Below, piece after piece: positions 24,456 to 32,434 of a stretch of DNA of 35,182 nucleotides. The notes beneath the pieces were generated by a model, which searched no databases, had not been told where the DNA came from, and saw only the letters and a program-made list of their open reading frames with translations. The position numbers were made by a program, and so were the translations under genes. Numbering within the stretch: the first letter of the stretch is position 1; each line of letters starts with the position of its first letter. Source of the stretch: Klenkia terrae (GTDB lineage: Bacteria > Actinomycetota > Actinomycetes > Mycobacteriales > Geodermatophilaceae); assembly GCF_900491935.1 (NCBI RefSeq), contig NZ_UEXK01000004.1, positions 944,929 to 980,110 on the forward strand, written 5' to 3'.

Positions 24456-25283
24456 TCAGGGACGCAGGCGCAGGGTCTGGCCGGGGGCGAGCTGGGCGCA
24501 GCGGTCGACGTCGGCGTCGGCGACGTAGCCGATGACCGGGTAGCCGCCGGTGACCGGGTGGTCGGCCAGGAACAGCACCGGCTGCCCGGACGGCGGCACC
24601 TGCAGCGCCCCCCGCACCATGCCCTCGCTGGCCAGCTCGCCGTCGCGCCGGCGCTCCAGCGCCGGCCCGGCCAGCCGCAGCCCGACCCGGTTGCTGTCGC
24701 CGGTGACCTCCCAGGCAGTGGCCGTGAGGGTCCGGTGCACGGCGTCGGCGAACCAGTCCGCCCGCGGCCCGGGCCGGACGGCGACCACCAGCTCCTCCGG
24801 GACCGGCTGGGCGACCGGGGCGAGGTCGACCCCGGGCCAGTTCCCCGCCGTGCCGACCGGCAGCACGTCGCCGACCGCCAGCGGCGCCGGACCCAGCCCG
24901 GACAGCAGGTCGGTCGACCGCGACCCCAGCACCGGCTCGACGGCGATCCCGCCGCGCACCGCCAGGTAGCTGCGCAACCCCGTCGTCGGCGGCCCCAGCC
25001 GGAGCGTCGAACCCGCCGGCAACCAGGTCGGCGCCCCGTACGGCGTCCCCGCGCACCGGGCGCCGGTCAGCGCCACCCACACCCCGGTCTCGGCCCGCAC
25101 CGCGAGCCCGCCGGCGGTCACCTCCAGCACCGCCGCACCGACGTCGTTGCCCAGCAGCCGGTTGGCCAGCGCCGCCGACGTCCGGTCGCAGGCACCGGAC
25201 CGGCCGATGCCCTCGGCCGCCCGCCCCGGTCGGCCGAGGTCCTGCACGGTGGTCAGCGGCCCCGCGGAGAGCACCGTCAGCAC
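24456..25283 (-). CDS. pxpC: 5-Oxoprolinase subunit C (KipA family)
   Basis: A 275-residue subunit of the PxpABC ATP-dependent 5-oxoprolinase, which opens L-5-oxoproline to glutamate. Family segments are GPLTTVQDLGRPGRAAEGIGRSGACDRTSAALANRLLGN near the start (8-46), LAVRGGIAVEPVLGSRSTDLLSGLG and SNRVGLRLAGPALER. SEGMVRGALQVPPSGQPVLFLADHPVTGGYPVIGYV follows near the C-terminus. The fold is the biotin-dependent carboxyltransferase-like cyclophilin type shared with urea carboxylase. The GTG at 25283 is one base after the stop of pxpB, so the two are translated together. It is the last gene of a four-gene minus-strand operon that ends at the strong hairpin before katE. Confidence 0.93.
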   Translation of the reverse strand: MLTVLSAGPLTTVQDLGRPGRAAEGIGRSGACDRTSAALANRLLGNDVGAAVLEVTAGGLAVRAETGVWVALTGARCAGTPYGAPTWLPAGSTLRLGPPTTGLRSYLAVRGGIAVEPVLGSRSTDLLSGLGPAPLAVGDVLPVGTAGNWPGVDLAPVAQPVPEELVVAVRPGPRADWFADAVHRTLTATAWEVTGDSNRVGLRLAGPALERRRDGELASEGMVRGALQVPPSGQPVLFLADHPVTGGYPVIGYVADADVDRCAQLAPGQTLRLRP

Positions 25284-25284
25284 G

Positions 25285-25893
25285 TCAGGACACGTCCCGG
25301 AAGCGGACCCGCACGCCCGGCCGCAGCAGGGCCGCGGGCTCGCGGTCGACGTCGAACATCGCCAGGTCGGTGCGGCCCAGCAGCTGCCACCCGCCCGGGG
25401 ACTCCCGCGGGTAGACGCTGCTGAACTCCCCGGCCAGCGCGACCGACCCGGCCGGCACCCGGGTGCGGGGGCTCGCCCGCCGCGGGATCGCCCAGTCGCC
25501 GTCCGCCGCCGTGGCGTAGCCGAACCCGGGCGCGAACCCGCAGAACGCCACCGTCCAGACCGTGCCGGTGTGCCGGGCGACCACCTCGGCCGGCGAGCAG
25601 CCCAGCACCTCCGCCACGTCGGCGAGATCCGCGCCGTCGTAGACCACCGGCACCTCCAGCTCCTCGGCCTCCGGCCGCGCCCCGGGCACCGGTCGGGCGT
25701 CCCGGACCCACCGGGTGACCGCGTCGACCGACGTCCGGGTCGGGTCCAGCGCCACCAGCACGGTGCGCCCGGCCGGGACGACGTCCAGCACGCCGTCCGG
25801 GGGCTGCCCGAGCGCCGCGTGCAGCGCGAGCACCTGATCCAGGTCGTCGAGCTCGGCGAGGACGGCGGCGTCCCCGCTGGGCAGCACCCGCAT
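25285..25893 (-). CDS. pxpB: 5-Oxoprolinase subunit B (KipI family)
   Basis: A 202-residue subunit of 5-oxoprolinase with the cyclophilin-like allophanate hydrolase subunit 1 fold. Visible elements are LPSGDAAVLAEL at the start, VPVVYDGADLADVAEVLGCSPAEVVARHTG (about 81-110), FCGFAPGFGYATA, PRRASPRTRVPAGSVALAGEFSSVYPRESPGGWQLLGRT (137-175) and a terminal VRFRDVS. In Bacillus the KipI homologue also inhibits the sporulation kinase KinA, which has no evident meaning in an actinobacterium. The ATG at 25893 overlaps the pxpA stop (TGATG), so expression is coupled. Confidence 0.93.
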   Translation of the reverse strand: MRVLPSGDAAVLAELDDLDQVLALHAALGQPPDGVLDVVPAGRTVLVALDPTRTSVDAVTRWVRDARPVPGARPEAEELEVPVVYDGADLADVAEVLGCSPAEVVARHTGTVWTVAFCGFAPGFGYATAADGDWAIPRRASPRTRVPAGSVALAGEFSSVYPRESPGGWQLLGRTDLAMFDVDREPAALLRPGVRVRFRDVS

Positions 25894-26666
25894 CAGCTGA
25901 ACGGGGCCAGCGACAGCCCCGCACCGGTGAGTGCCTCGCGCACCCGGCGGGCGATCTGCACCGCGCCGGGGGTGTCCCCGTGCACGCAGATCGAGCCCGG
26001 CTGAAGCACCAGCTCGCCGCCGTCGACGTCCCGGACGGGCTGCCCGGTCGCCATCGCGACGCAGCGCGCGGCGATCTCCTCGACGTCGTGCAGCACCGCG
26101 CCCGGCAGCCGCCGCGACACCAGCGCCCCCTCGGGGGTGTAGGCCCGGTCGGCGAAGGCCTCGGCGACCGTGGTCAGCCCGGCCTCCTCGGCCAGCCGCA
26201 GCCAGGCCGAGCCGGGCAGCCCCAGCACCGGCAGGGTGCGGTCGACGTCGACGACGGCGGCGACCACGGCGGCGGCCTGCTCCTCGTGGGTGACGATCGC
26301 GTTGTAGAGCGCGCCGTGCGGCTTGAGGTAGCGGACCCGCGAGCCGGCCACCCGGGCGAACGCGTCGAGCGCGCCGAGCTGGTAGATCACGTCCTGGGTC
26401 AGCTCGTGCGGGTCGACGTCGATGAACCGGCGGCCGAACCCGGGCAGGTCGCGGTAGCCGACCTGCGCACCGATCGCGACGTCGTGCTCGACGGCCCGCT
26501 CGCAGACGCGCCGCATGATCTTCGCGTCGGAGGCGTGGAAGCCGCAGGCCACGTTGGCGCTGGTGACGATCTCCAGCAGGGCGTCGTCGTCGCCGAGGGT
26601 CCAGGAGCCGAAGCCCTCGCCGAGGTCGGAGTTGAGGTCCACGGTCGCAGGGTCCACGGCACTCAT
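25893..26666 (-). CDS. pxpA: 5-Oxoprolinase subunit A (LamB/YcsF family)
   Basis: A 257-residue TIM-barrel-type protein of the LamB/YcsF family, subunit A of 5-oxoprolinase. Family signatures are [11 protein letters not shown] (10-20), [42 protein letters not shown] (112-122), [17 protein letters not shown] and [11 protein letters not shown]. The ATG at 26666 overlaps the stop of the NRAMP-like gene (ATGA), and the gene's own stop overlaps pxpB. The complete A-B-C set in one operon gives a confident functional assignment. Confidence 0.95.
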   Translation of the reverse strand: MSAVDPATVDLNSDLGEGFGSWTLGDDDALLEIVTSANVACGFHASDAKIMRRVCERAVEHDVAIGAQVGYRDLPGFGRRFIDVDPHELTQDVIYQLGALDAFARVAGSRVRYLKPHGALYNAIVTHEEQAAAVVAAVVDVDRTLPVLGLPGSAWLRLAEEAGLTTVAEAFADRAYTPEGALVSRRLPGAVLHDVEEIAARCVAMATGQPVRDVDGGELVLQPGSICVHGDTPGAVQIARRVREALTGAGLSLAPFS

Positions 26667-27913
26667 GAGAACAGGTCGATGACGGGGCGGACGGAGTTGA
26701 CCGCGAGGTACAGGGTCAGCAGCCAGGCCACCCAGCCGATGCCCAGCAGCCAGCGCGGGTACCGGTAGCCGCCGAGCAGGTCGGTGCGCCGGGTCGCCAC
26801 CCACAGCAGGACGGCGATCCCGATCGGCAGCAGCAGCCCGTTGAACGCCCCGGCGAAGACCAGCAGCGTGGTCGGTGCGGCCCCGATCAGCAGGAACGCG
26901 CCGGAGGTGACCGCGATGAACCCGACGACGAGCAGCGTCCGGGTGCGGTCCGACGTCCCGGTCCGCGAGGTCACGAAGGACACCGAGGTGTAGCTGGCGC
27001 CGATGACGCTGGTGATCGCCGCGGCCCAGAGCACGACGCCGAACACCCGCATGCCCACCTCGCCGGCTGCCTGGCCGAACGCCGACGCCGCTTGGTTCTC
27101 CGGGTCGAGCGCCGCGCCTCCGGTGACGACGCCCAGGATGGCCAGGAAGAGCACGATCCGCATGACCGCGGTGATCAGGATGCCGGTGACCGAGCCCCGG
27201 GTGATGTCGCGGACGTGCTCGGGCCCGGTGACGCCGGAGTCCAGCAGCCGGTGCGCCCCGGCGTAGACGATGTAGCCGCCGATCGTGCCGCCCACCAGCG
27301 TGGTGATCGCCAGGATCGACACGTCCTCCGGCAGCACCACGTTCCGCAGCGCCTGCCCGACCGGCGGTCCTGAGGTGATCGCGATGTAGGTGGTCAGCGC
27401 GATCATGACCAGCCCGAGGACGACGACGATCCGGTCGACGGCCACCCCGGCCTTCTTGGACAGGAAAATGCCGATCGCGACCAGCGCGGACAGCGCGCCG
27501 CCGATCTTCGGGTCCAGGCCGAGCATGGCGTCCAGCCCGAGGCCGGCGCCGCTGACGTTGCCGATGTTGAACACCAGGCCGCCGACCAGCAGGAACCCCG
27601 CCATCACCCAGCCCAGGCCGGGCAGGACCAGGTTGCCCAGCTCCTGCGCCCGACGTCCGCTGACGCCGATGACCCGCCACACGTTCAGCTGCAGCGCGAT
27701 GTCCACCAGGATCGAGATGACGATCGCGAAGGCGAAGGCCGCGCCCAGCTGGACGGTGAAGGTCGTGGTCTGGGTGATGAAGCCCGGGCCGATGGCCGAG
27801 GTGGCCATCAGGAACATGGCGCCGAGCAGGGTGGACCGGGTGCTCGTGGCCAACCGCCCGCCCCCGGCCGGTGGTGCCGCGCCGGTGGCGGGCGCGTCGT
27901 CGGGCTGGGTCAT
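26663..27913 (-). CDS. NRAMP-like transporter of the YcsG type without metal-site motifs
   Basis: A 416-residue membrane protein with about 11 TM helices, homologous to NRAMP carriers. The TM1 metal motif DPGN is replaced by GPGF (42-45, in [10 protein letters not shown]). The TM6 MPH motif is missing, with [15 protein letters not shown] (208-222) in its place. It therefore should not coordinate Mn2+ or Fe2+. Bacillus YcsG sits in the same gene order with 5-oxoprolinase genes, so a role in uptake of 5-oxoproline or a related amino acid is a reasonable inference. The ATG at 27913 has GAGGAGA six bases upstream; an upstream extension to 27955 is unlikely. It is the first gene of the pxp operon, downstream of a plausible promoter with a palindrome between -35 and -10. 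Confidence 0.85.
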   Translation of the reverse strand: MTQPDDAPATGAAPPAGGGRLATSTRSTLLGAMFLMATSAIGPGFITQTTTFTVQLGAAFAFAIVISILVDIALQLNVWRVIGVSGRRAQELGNLVLPGLGWVMAGFLLVGGLVFNIGNVSGAGLGLDAMLGLDPKIGGALSALVAIGIFLSKKAGVAVDRIVVVLGLVMIALTTYIAITSGPPVGQALRNVVLPEDVSILAITTLVGGTIGGYIVYAGAHRLLDSGVTGPEHVRDITRGSVTGILITAVMRIVLFLAILGVVTGGAALDPENQAASAFGQAAGEVGMRVFGVVLWAAAITSVIGASYTSVSFVTSRTGTSDRTRTLLVVGFIAVTSGAFLLIGAAPTTLLVFAGAFNGLLLPIGIAVLLWVATRRTDLLGGYRYPRWLLGIGWVAWLLTLYLAVNSVRPVIDLFS

Positions 27914-27953
27914 CGCGGGTCTCCTCGGCAGGACGGGGGGTGAGCTGCGCCTC

Positions 27954-27983
27954 AACCTAGAGAGTTGTTGAACAATCCGACAA
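27954..27983 (-). promoter_or_regulatory. Predicted promoter of the NRAMP-like/pxpABC operon
   Basis: On the minus strand TTGTCG (27983-27978) and TAGGTT (27959-27954) are separated by 18 bases, an acceptable sigma-A-type promoter. Transcription would begin about 35 bases before the ATG at 27913. The inverted repeat at 27965-27975 lies in the spacer. Confidence 0.45.
27965..27975. promoter_or_regulatory. Candidate GntR operator between divergent 5-oxoproline operons
   Basis: TTGTT-G-AACAA is an 11-base inverted repeat lying between the predicted -35 and -10 of the pxp operon, and 66 bases before the gntR start. Its position would let one regulator control both directions. A second short repeat TCAA-CGA-TTGA is at 27993-28003. 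Confidence 0.5.
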
Positions 27984-28040
27984 GAGGTGACATCAACGAT
28001 TGACTAGCCGGACACGCGACCGTCACGGCACGATGGCGGC

Positions 28041-28748
28041 GTGAGCACCCAGCAGTCCTTCCTCGACGAGCTGGCCGCCGAGGTCTCCGGGCTGCGCCGG
28101 GCGAGCACCGCCGAGCGGGTGGCCGAGATCCTGCGCCGCCGGGTCACGGAGGGCGACCTGCCGCCGGGCAGCCAGCTCTCGGAGGAGCAGCTCAGCGCCG
28201 TCCTGCAGGTCTCCCGCAACACCCTGCGCGAGGCGTTCCGGCTGCTGGGCCACGAGGGCCTGCTGGTGCACCGGCTGCACCGCGGGGTGTTCGTCACCGA
28301 GCTCAGCGACGACGAGCTGGCCGACGTCTACCGCGTGCGCCGGGCGATCGAGTGCGACGTCGTCCGGCGGCTGGGCGGGACGGCCCCGGACCCCGAGGTG
28401 CTCGAGCCGCTGCGCGCCGACGTCGCCGACGGCGCCGCGGCCGCCGCCCGCGGCGACTGGACCGGCGTCGGGACGGCGAACATGCACTTCCACTCCCACC
28501 TCGTCGCCCTCGCCGGCAGCCCCCGGCTGGACGCCACCACGAGCCGGTTGCTCGCGGAGCTGCGGCTGGCCTTCCAGGGCGCGGACGCCGAGGCGATGCA
28601 CGCGCCCTACGTCGAGCGCAACGGCGCCCTGCTGGACCTGGTCGCCGCCGGCCGCACCGCCGAGGCCGCCGCGGCGCTGGAGGACTACCTCGACGTGTCC
28701 CTCGCCCACCTGACCGATCTCCGCCGTGACCACGAGGAGCAGCCATGA
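28041..28748 (+). CDS. GntR-family (FCD domain) regulator of the 5-oxoproline module
   Basis: A 235-residue transcription factor. The N-terminal winged helix-turn-helix includes [50 protein letters not shown] (about 25-74). The C-terminal all-helical FCD domain contains [16 protein letters not shown] and a later [16 protein letters not shown], which supply the histidines that usually bind a metal next to the ligand. The GTG at 28041 lacks a clear Shine-Dalgarno but fits the FadR-type start. It overlaps the YcsI-like gene by four bases (ATGA) and diverges from the pxp operon. Bacillus KipR regulates the equivalent cluster but is of the IclR family, so the regulator type has been swapped here. 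Confidence 0.88.
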   Translation: MSTQQSFLDELAAEVSGLRRASTAERVAEILRRRVTEGDLPPGSQLSEEQLSAVLQVSRNTLREAFRLLGHEGLLVHRLHRGVFVTELSDDELADVYRVRRAIECDVVRRLGGTAPDPEVLEPLRADVADGAAAAARGDWTGVGTANMHFHSHLVALAGSPRLDATTSRLLAELRLAFQGADAEAMHAPYVERNGALLDLVAAGRTAEAAAALEDYLDVSLAHLTDLRRDHEEQP

Positions 28749-29521
28749 CCGCGACCACCCCTGCCCAGGCCCGCGCGGCGTTCCGCGGCGGCCTCGCCGT
28801 CCCGTCCTCGGGCTGGGCGCCCGGCCTCACCCAGGCCAACCTGGTCGTCCTGTCCCGCGACTGGGCGTGGGACATGCTGCTGTTCGGCCAGCGCAACCCG
28901 CGCCCGGTGCCGCTGCTGGACGTCACCGACCCCGGCAGCACGACGACCGTGCTCGCACCGGACGCCGACCTGCGGACCGACCTGCCGCGCTACCGGGTGT
29001 GGCGGGACGGCGAGCTGGTCGACGAGCCCACCGATGTCGTCGACCTGTGGACCGAGGACCTGGTGGCCTTCCTGGTCGGCTGCAGCTTCAGCTTCGAGAC
29101 CGCGCTGCTGGACGCCGGCGTCCCGGTGCGCAACATCGAGCAGGGCCGCAACGTGTCGATGTACCGGACGAACCGGGAGTGCCGGCCGGCCGGGCGGCTG
29201 TCGGGGCCGCTGGTGGTCTCGATGCGGCCGGTCCCGGCGCACCTGGTGGCCACCGCCGTGCAGGTCACCGCCCGGATGCCCGAGGTGCACGGCGCGCCCG
29301 TGCACGTCGGGTCGCCCGGAGCGCTGGGCATCGCCGACCTGGACCGGCCCGACTTCGGCGACCCGGTCGACGTGCAGCCCGGCGACGTCCCGGTGTTCTG
29401 GGCGTGCGGGGTGACCCCGCAGGCGGCGCTGATGGCCTCCCGGCCGCCGTTCGCGATCACCCACGCACCGGGGCACATGTTCGTCACCGACGTCCCCGAC
29501 TCGGCCTACCGGCAGCTCTAG
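28745..29521 (+). CDS. YcsI/DUF1445 family putative hydro-lyase (D-glutamate cyclase-like)
   Basis: A 258-residue protein of the DUF1445 family. Recognisable segments are [43 protein letters not shown] (10-52), [38 protein letters not shown] (107-144), [34 protein letters not shown] and [15 protein letters not shown] at the end. Mammalian relatives are D-glutamate cyclases that convert D-glutamate to 5-oxo-D-proline, which links it chemically to the 5-oxoprolinase genes. The ATG overlaps the gntR stop. Its own stop TAG is part of a CTAG that also supplied the stop of the convergent LigD gene before the IS elements inserted. Confidence 0.87.
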   Translation: MTATTPAQARAAFRGGLAVPSSGWAPGLTQANLVVLSRDWAWDMLLFGQRNPRPVPLLDVTDPGSTTTVLAPDADLRTDLPRYRVWRDGELVDEPTDVVDLWTEDLVAFLVGCSFSFETALLDAGVPVRNIEQGRNVSMYRTNRECRPAGRLSGPLVVSMRPVPAHLVATAVQVTARMPEVHGAPVHVGSPGALGIADLDRPDFGDPVDVQPGDVPVFWACGVTPQAALMASRPPFAITHAPGHMFVTDVPDSAYRQL

Positions 29522-30494
29522 ATGAGTAAGTCCGAATGACACGGGTGTGATTTCAGGGCGGAGGGTGCTGGGGTACGGGTTGTGACGACCGACCTCAACA
29601 CCCTCCTGACCTCACTCTATGTCCGCATCGACGACTACCTGGGCCCTCGCTCACGTGTGGGGCGCCCTCCGCGGCTGACCGACGCCGAGCTGCTCACCTT
29701 GGCCGTGGCCCAAGCGCTACTGGGAGTCCATTCCGAGGCCCGCTGGCTGCGGCAGGTCCCGGCTGCACTGCCCGGTGCGTTCCCCTACCTGCCCGAGCAG
29801 TCCGGTTACAACAAGCGGCTGCGTGGGGCGTTACCGCTGCTCAAGCGGCTGATCCGGGTCCTGGCCACCGACACCGACCTGTGGGCCGACCCGGTGTGGC
29901 TGGTGGACTCCACCCCGGTGGAGTGCGCCCGATCCCGGCCCACCGTGCGGCGCTCGGAGCTGGCCGGGGTCGCCGGCTACGGCTACTGCGCCAGCCACTC
30001 CCGCTGGTTCTGGGGCCTACGCCTGCACCTGGTGTGTACCCCGGCCGGACTCCCGGTCACCTGGGCGCTGGCCGATCCCAAGATCGATGAACGTCAGGTG
30101 CTGATGTGCGTCCTGGACTACGACGGTGACCTGATCACCGAACGGCCCGGGCTACTGGTGCTGGCCGACAAGGGCTACATCTCCGCCGAACTGGACGACT
30201 ACCTGCACGCCCGCGGCGCCGACCTACTGCGCCCCTCCTACCGCAACCGCCCACCACGCCCCGGCCAGCACCTGCTCAAACCGGTCCGACAACTGGTCGA
30301 ATCGGTCTTCGACACCCTCAAAGGCCAGCTCGACCTGGAACTCCACGGCGGTCGCACCCTCACCGGTGTCACCGCACGCATCGCTCAACGACTGCTGGCC
30401 CTGACCGCCGCGATCTGGCACAACCGCGCCACCGGCCAACCAGTCACAAGATCACTGATCGCCTACGACCACTGATCCAATCGGACTTACTCAT
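29522..30494 (+). mobile_element. IS982-family insertion sequence, copy 1
   Basis: 973 bp bounded by inverted ends ATGAGTAAGTCCGA (29522-29535) and its complement (30481-30494). The match continues to 17 bases with one mismatch. CTAG lies immediately outside both ends (29518-29521 and 30495-30498) and fits a 4-base target duplication. One intact transposase gene occupies 92% of it. Copy 2 follows in the same orientation. Confidence 0.93.
29582..30475 (+). CDS. IS982-family transposase, copy 1
   Basis: A 297-residue DDE transposase beginning at a GTG 60 bases from the left end. IS982 hallmarks include LVDSTPVECARSRPT (first catalytic Asp), YGYCASHSRWFWGLRLHLV, LVLADKGYIS (second Asp) and VESVFDTLKGQLDLE (catalytic Glu). 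The frame is full length, without frameshift, so it is probably active. Confidence 0.94.
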   Translation: MTTDLNTLLTSLYVRIDDYLGPRSRVGRPPRLTDAELLTLAVAQALLGVHSEARWLRQVPAALPGAFPYLPEQSGYNKRLRGALPLLKRLIRVLATDTDLWADPVWLVDSTPVECARSRPTVRRSELAGVAGYGYCASHSRWFWGLRLHLVCTPAGLPVTWALADPKIDERQVLMCVLDYDGDLITERPGLLVLADKGYISAELDDYLHARGADLLRPSYRNRPPRPGQHLLKPVRQLVESVFDTLKGQLDLELHGGRTLTGVTARIAQRLLALTAAIWHNRATGQPVTRSLIAYDH

Positions 30495-30498
30495 CTAG
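30495..30498. repeat. CTAG spacer between tandem IS copies (target duplication)
   Basis: The only sequence between the right end of copy 1 and the left end of copy 2 is CTAG. The same four bases flank the outer ends (29518-29521 and 31472-31475), giving three copies in all. Confidence 0.85.
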
Positions 30499-31471
30499 AT
30501 GAGTAAGTCCGAATGACACGGGTGTGATTTCAGGGCGGAGGGTGCTGGGGTACGGGTTGTGACGACCGACCTCAACACCCTCCTGACCTCACTCTATGTC
30601 CGCATCGACGACTACCTGGGCCCTCGCTCACGTGTCGGGCGCCCTCCGCGGCTGACCGACGCCGAGCTGCTCACCTTGGCCGTGGCCCAAGCGCTACTGG
30701 GAGTCCATTCCGAGGCCCGCTGGCTGCGGCAGGTCCCGGCTGCACTGCCCGGTGCATTCCCCTACCTGCCCGAGCAGTCCGGTTACAACAAGCGGCTGCG
30801 TGGGGCGTTACCGCTGCTCAAGCGGCTGATCCGGGTCCTGGCCACCGACACCGACCTGTGGGCCGACCCGGTGTGGCTGGTGGACTCCACCCCGGTGGAG
30901 TGCGCCCGATCCCGGCCCACCGTGCGGCGCTCGGAGCTGGCCGGGGTCGCCGGCTACGGCTACTGCGCCAGCCACTCCCGCTGGTTCTGGGGCCTACGCC
31001 TGCACCTGGTGTGTACCCCGGCCGGACTCCCGGTCACCTGGGCGCTGGCCGATCCCAAGATCGATGAACGGCAGGTGCTGATGTGCGTCCTGGACTACGA
31101 CGGTGACCTGATCACCGAACGGCCCGGGCTACTGGTGCTGGCCGACAAGGGCTACATCTCCGCCGAACTGGACGACTACCTGCACGCCCGCGGCGCCGAC
31201 CTACTGCGCCCCTCCTACCGCAACCGCCCACCACGCCCCGGCCAGCACCTGCTCAAACCGGTCCGACAACTGGTCGAATCGGTCTTCGACACCCTCAAAG
31301 GCCAGCTGGACCTGGAACTCCACGGCGGTCGCACCCTCACCGGTGTCACCGCACGCATCGCTCAACGACTGCTGGCCCTGACCGCCGCGATCTGGCACAA
31401 CCGCGCCACCGGCCAACCAGTCACAAGATCACTGATCGCCTACGACCACTGATCCAATCGGACTTACTCAT
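30499..31471 (+). mobile_element. IS982-family insertion sequence, copy 2 (tandem)
   Basis: 973 bp, same length, orientation and inverted ends as copy 1. I count four base differences, at about 30636, 30756, 31071 and 31307, all in third codon positions of the transposase. It is followed by CTAG at 31472-31475, which also contains the stop codon of the minus-strand LigD gene. Confidence 0.93.
30559..31452 (+). CDS. IS982-family transposase, copy 2
   Basis: A 297-residue protein identical to the copy 1 transposase despite four nucleotide differences. DDE motifs are intact (VDSTPVE, LADKGY, ESVFDTLKG). GTG start as in copy 1. Confidence 0.94.
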   Translation: MTTDLNTLLTSLYVRIDDYLGPRSRVGRPPRLTDAELLTLAVAQALLGVHSEARWLRQVPAALPGAFPYLPEQSGYNKRLRGALPLLKRLIRVLATDTDLWADPVWLVDSTPVECARSRPTVRRSELAGVAGYGYCASHSRWFWGLRLHLVCTPAGLPVTWALADPKIDERQVLMCVLDYDGDLITERPGLLVLADKGYISAELDDYLHARGADLLRPSYRNRPPRPGQHLLKPVRQLVESVFDTLKGQLDLELHGGRTLTGVTARIAQRLLALTAAIWHNRATGQPVTRSLIAYDH

Positions 31472-32434
31472 CTAGGCCTCGTCCGGCTCCGGCGGGGTCT
31501 CGGCCCCCTCGCGCTCGTCGCGCTCGGCCCACTCCAGCAGCGGCGCGATGTCGAACACCTCGCGGTCGATGTCGGCGTGCAGGTCGCCGAGCTCGGCGAA
31601 GCGGGCCGGCACCGTGGCGATGGTGAAGTCACGCGGGTGGGCGTCGTCCACCTCGTCCCAGCGGATCGGCGTGGACACGGTGCCCTCGGCGTTGCCGCGC
31701 ACGCTGTAGGCCGCGGCGATGGTGTGGTCCCGCGCGTTCTGGTTGTAGTCCACGAACACCGCGGTCGGGTCGCGGTCCTTGCGCCACCAGGTCGTCGTCA
31801 CGTCGGCCGTGCGCCGCTCGACCTCGCGGGCGAAGGCCAGCGCGCCCCGGCGGACGTCGGTGAAGCCGTGCACCGGGGGGATGCGGACGTAGACGTGCAG
31901 GCCGTTGCCGCCCGACGTCTTGGGGAAGCCGACCGCGCCCAGCTCGTCGAGCACCTCGTGCACCACGGAGGCGACCCGGCGGACCGCGGCGTAGTCGGCG
32001 TCGGGCATCGGGTCCAGGTCGATCCGCCACTCGTCGGGCAGCTCGGTGTCGGCCCGGCGGCTGTTCCACGGGTGGAACTCCACCGTCGACATCTGCACCG
32101 CCCAGGCCACGTGCGCCAGGTGGGTCACGCACAGCTCGTCGGCGGTCCGGTTCCAGCGCGGGAAGTGCACCCGCACGGTCTCGATCCAGGGCGGCGCCCC
32201 GGCCGGGACCCGCTTCTGGTGCACCTTGTCGCCCTCTACGCCCTTGGGGAACCGGTGCAGCATGCACGGCCGCTCGCGCAGGGAGTTCACGATCCCGGGG
32301 CCGACGGCGAGGTAGTAGTCGAGCAGGTCCTTCTTGGTCTCCCCGCGCGCTGGGAAGTACACCCGGTCCGGGCTGGACAGCCGCACGTCCAGACCGTCCA
32401 CCTCGACCTCGATCGCGTCGCCGGCCTTGGTCAT
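31472..32434 (-). CDS. Stand-alone LigD-type polymerase domain (NHEJ primase-polymerase)
   Basis: A 320-residue archaeo-eukaryotic primase-type polymerase of the LigD PolDom family, without ligase or nuclease domain. These enzymes fill gaps, often with ribonucleotides, during Ku-dependent end joining. Motifs are WRIDLDPMPDADY (catalytic Asp139 and Asp141), KTSGGNGLHVYVRI (172-185) and AVFVDYNQNARDHTIAAAYSVR (Asp229). The N-terminal VRLSSPDRVYFPARGETKKDLLDYY is the family's usual DNA-end-binding start (17-41). The ATG at 32434 overlaps the SDR stop (ATGA), with AGGA nine bases upstream. The stop is TAG within the CTAG at the IS boundary. No Ku or ligase gene is in this window. It is last in a five-gene minus-strand operon. 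Confidence 0.93.
   Translation of the reverse strand: MTKAGDAIEVEVDGLDVRLSSPDRVYFPARGETKKDLLDYYLAVGPGIVNSLRERPCMLHRFPKGVEGDKVHQKRVPAGAPPWIETVRVHFPRWNRTADELCVTHLAHVAWAVQMSTVEFHPWNSRRADTELPDEWRIDLDPMPDADYAAVRRVASVVHEVLDELGAVGFPKTSGGNGLHVYVRIPPVHGFTDVRRGALAFAREVERRTADVTTTWWRKDRDPTAVFVDYNQNARDHTIAAAYSVRGNAEGTVSTPIRWDEVDDAHPRDFTIATVPARFAELGDLHADIDREVFDIAPLLEWAERDEREGAETPPEPDEA

Noticed and set aside
26663-27913. Assignment as a Mn2+/Fe2+ transporter (MntH)
   Set aside because: Both metal-coordinating motifs are absent and the gene is embedded in a 5-oxoproline operon.
29522-31471. A composite transposon formed by the two IS copies
   Set aside because: The copies are directly adjacent with only CTAG between them, so nothing is carried.
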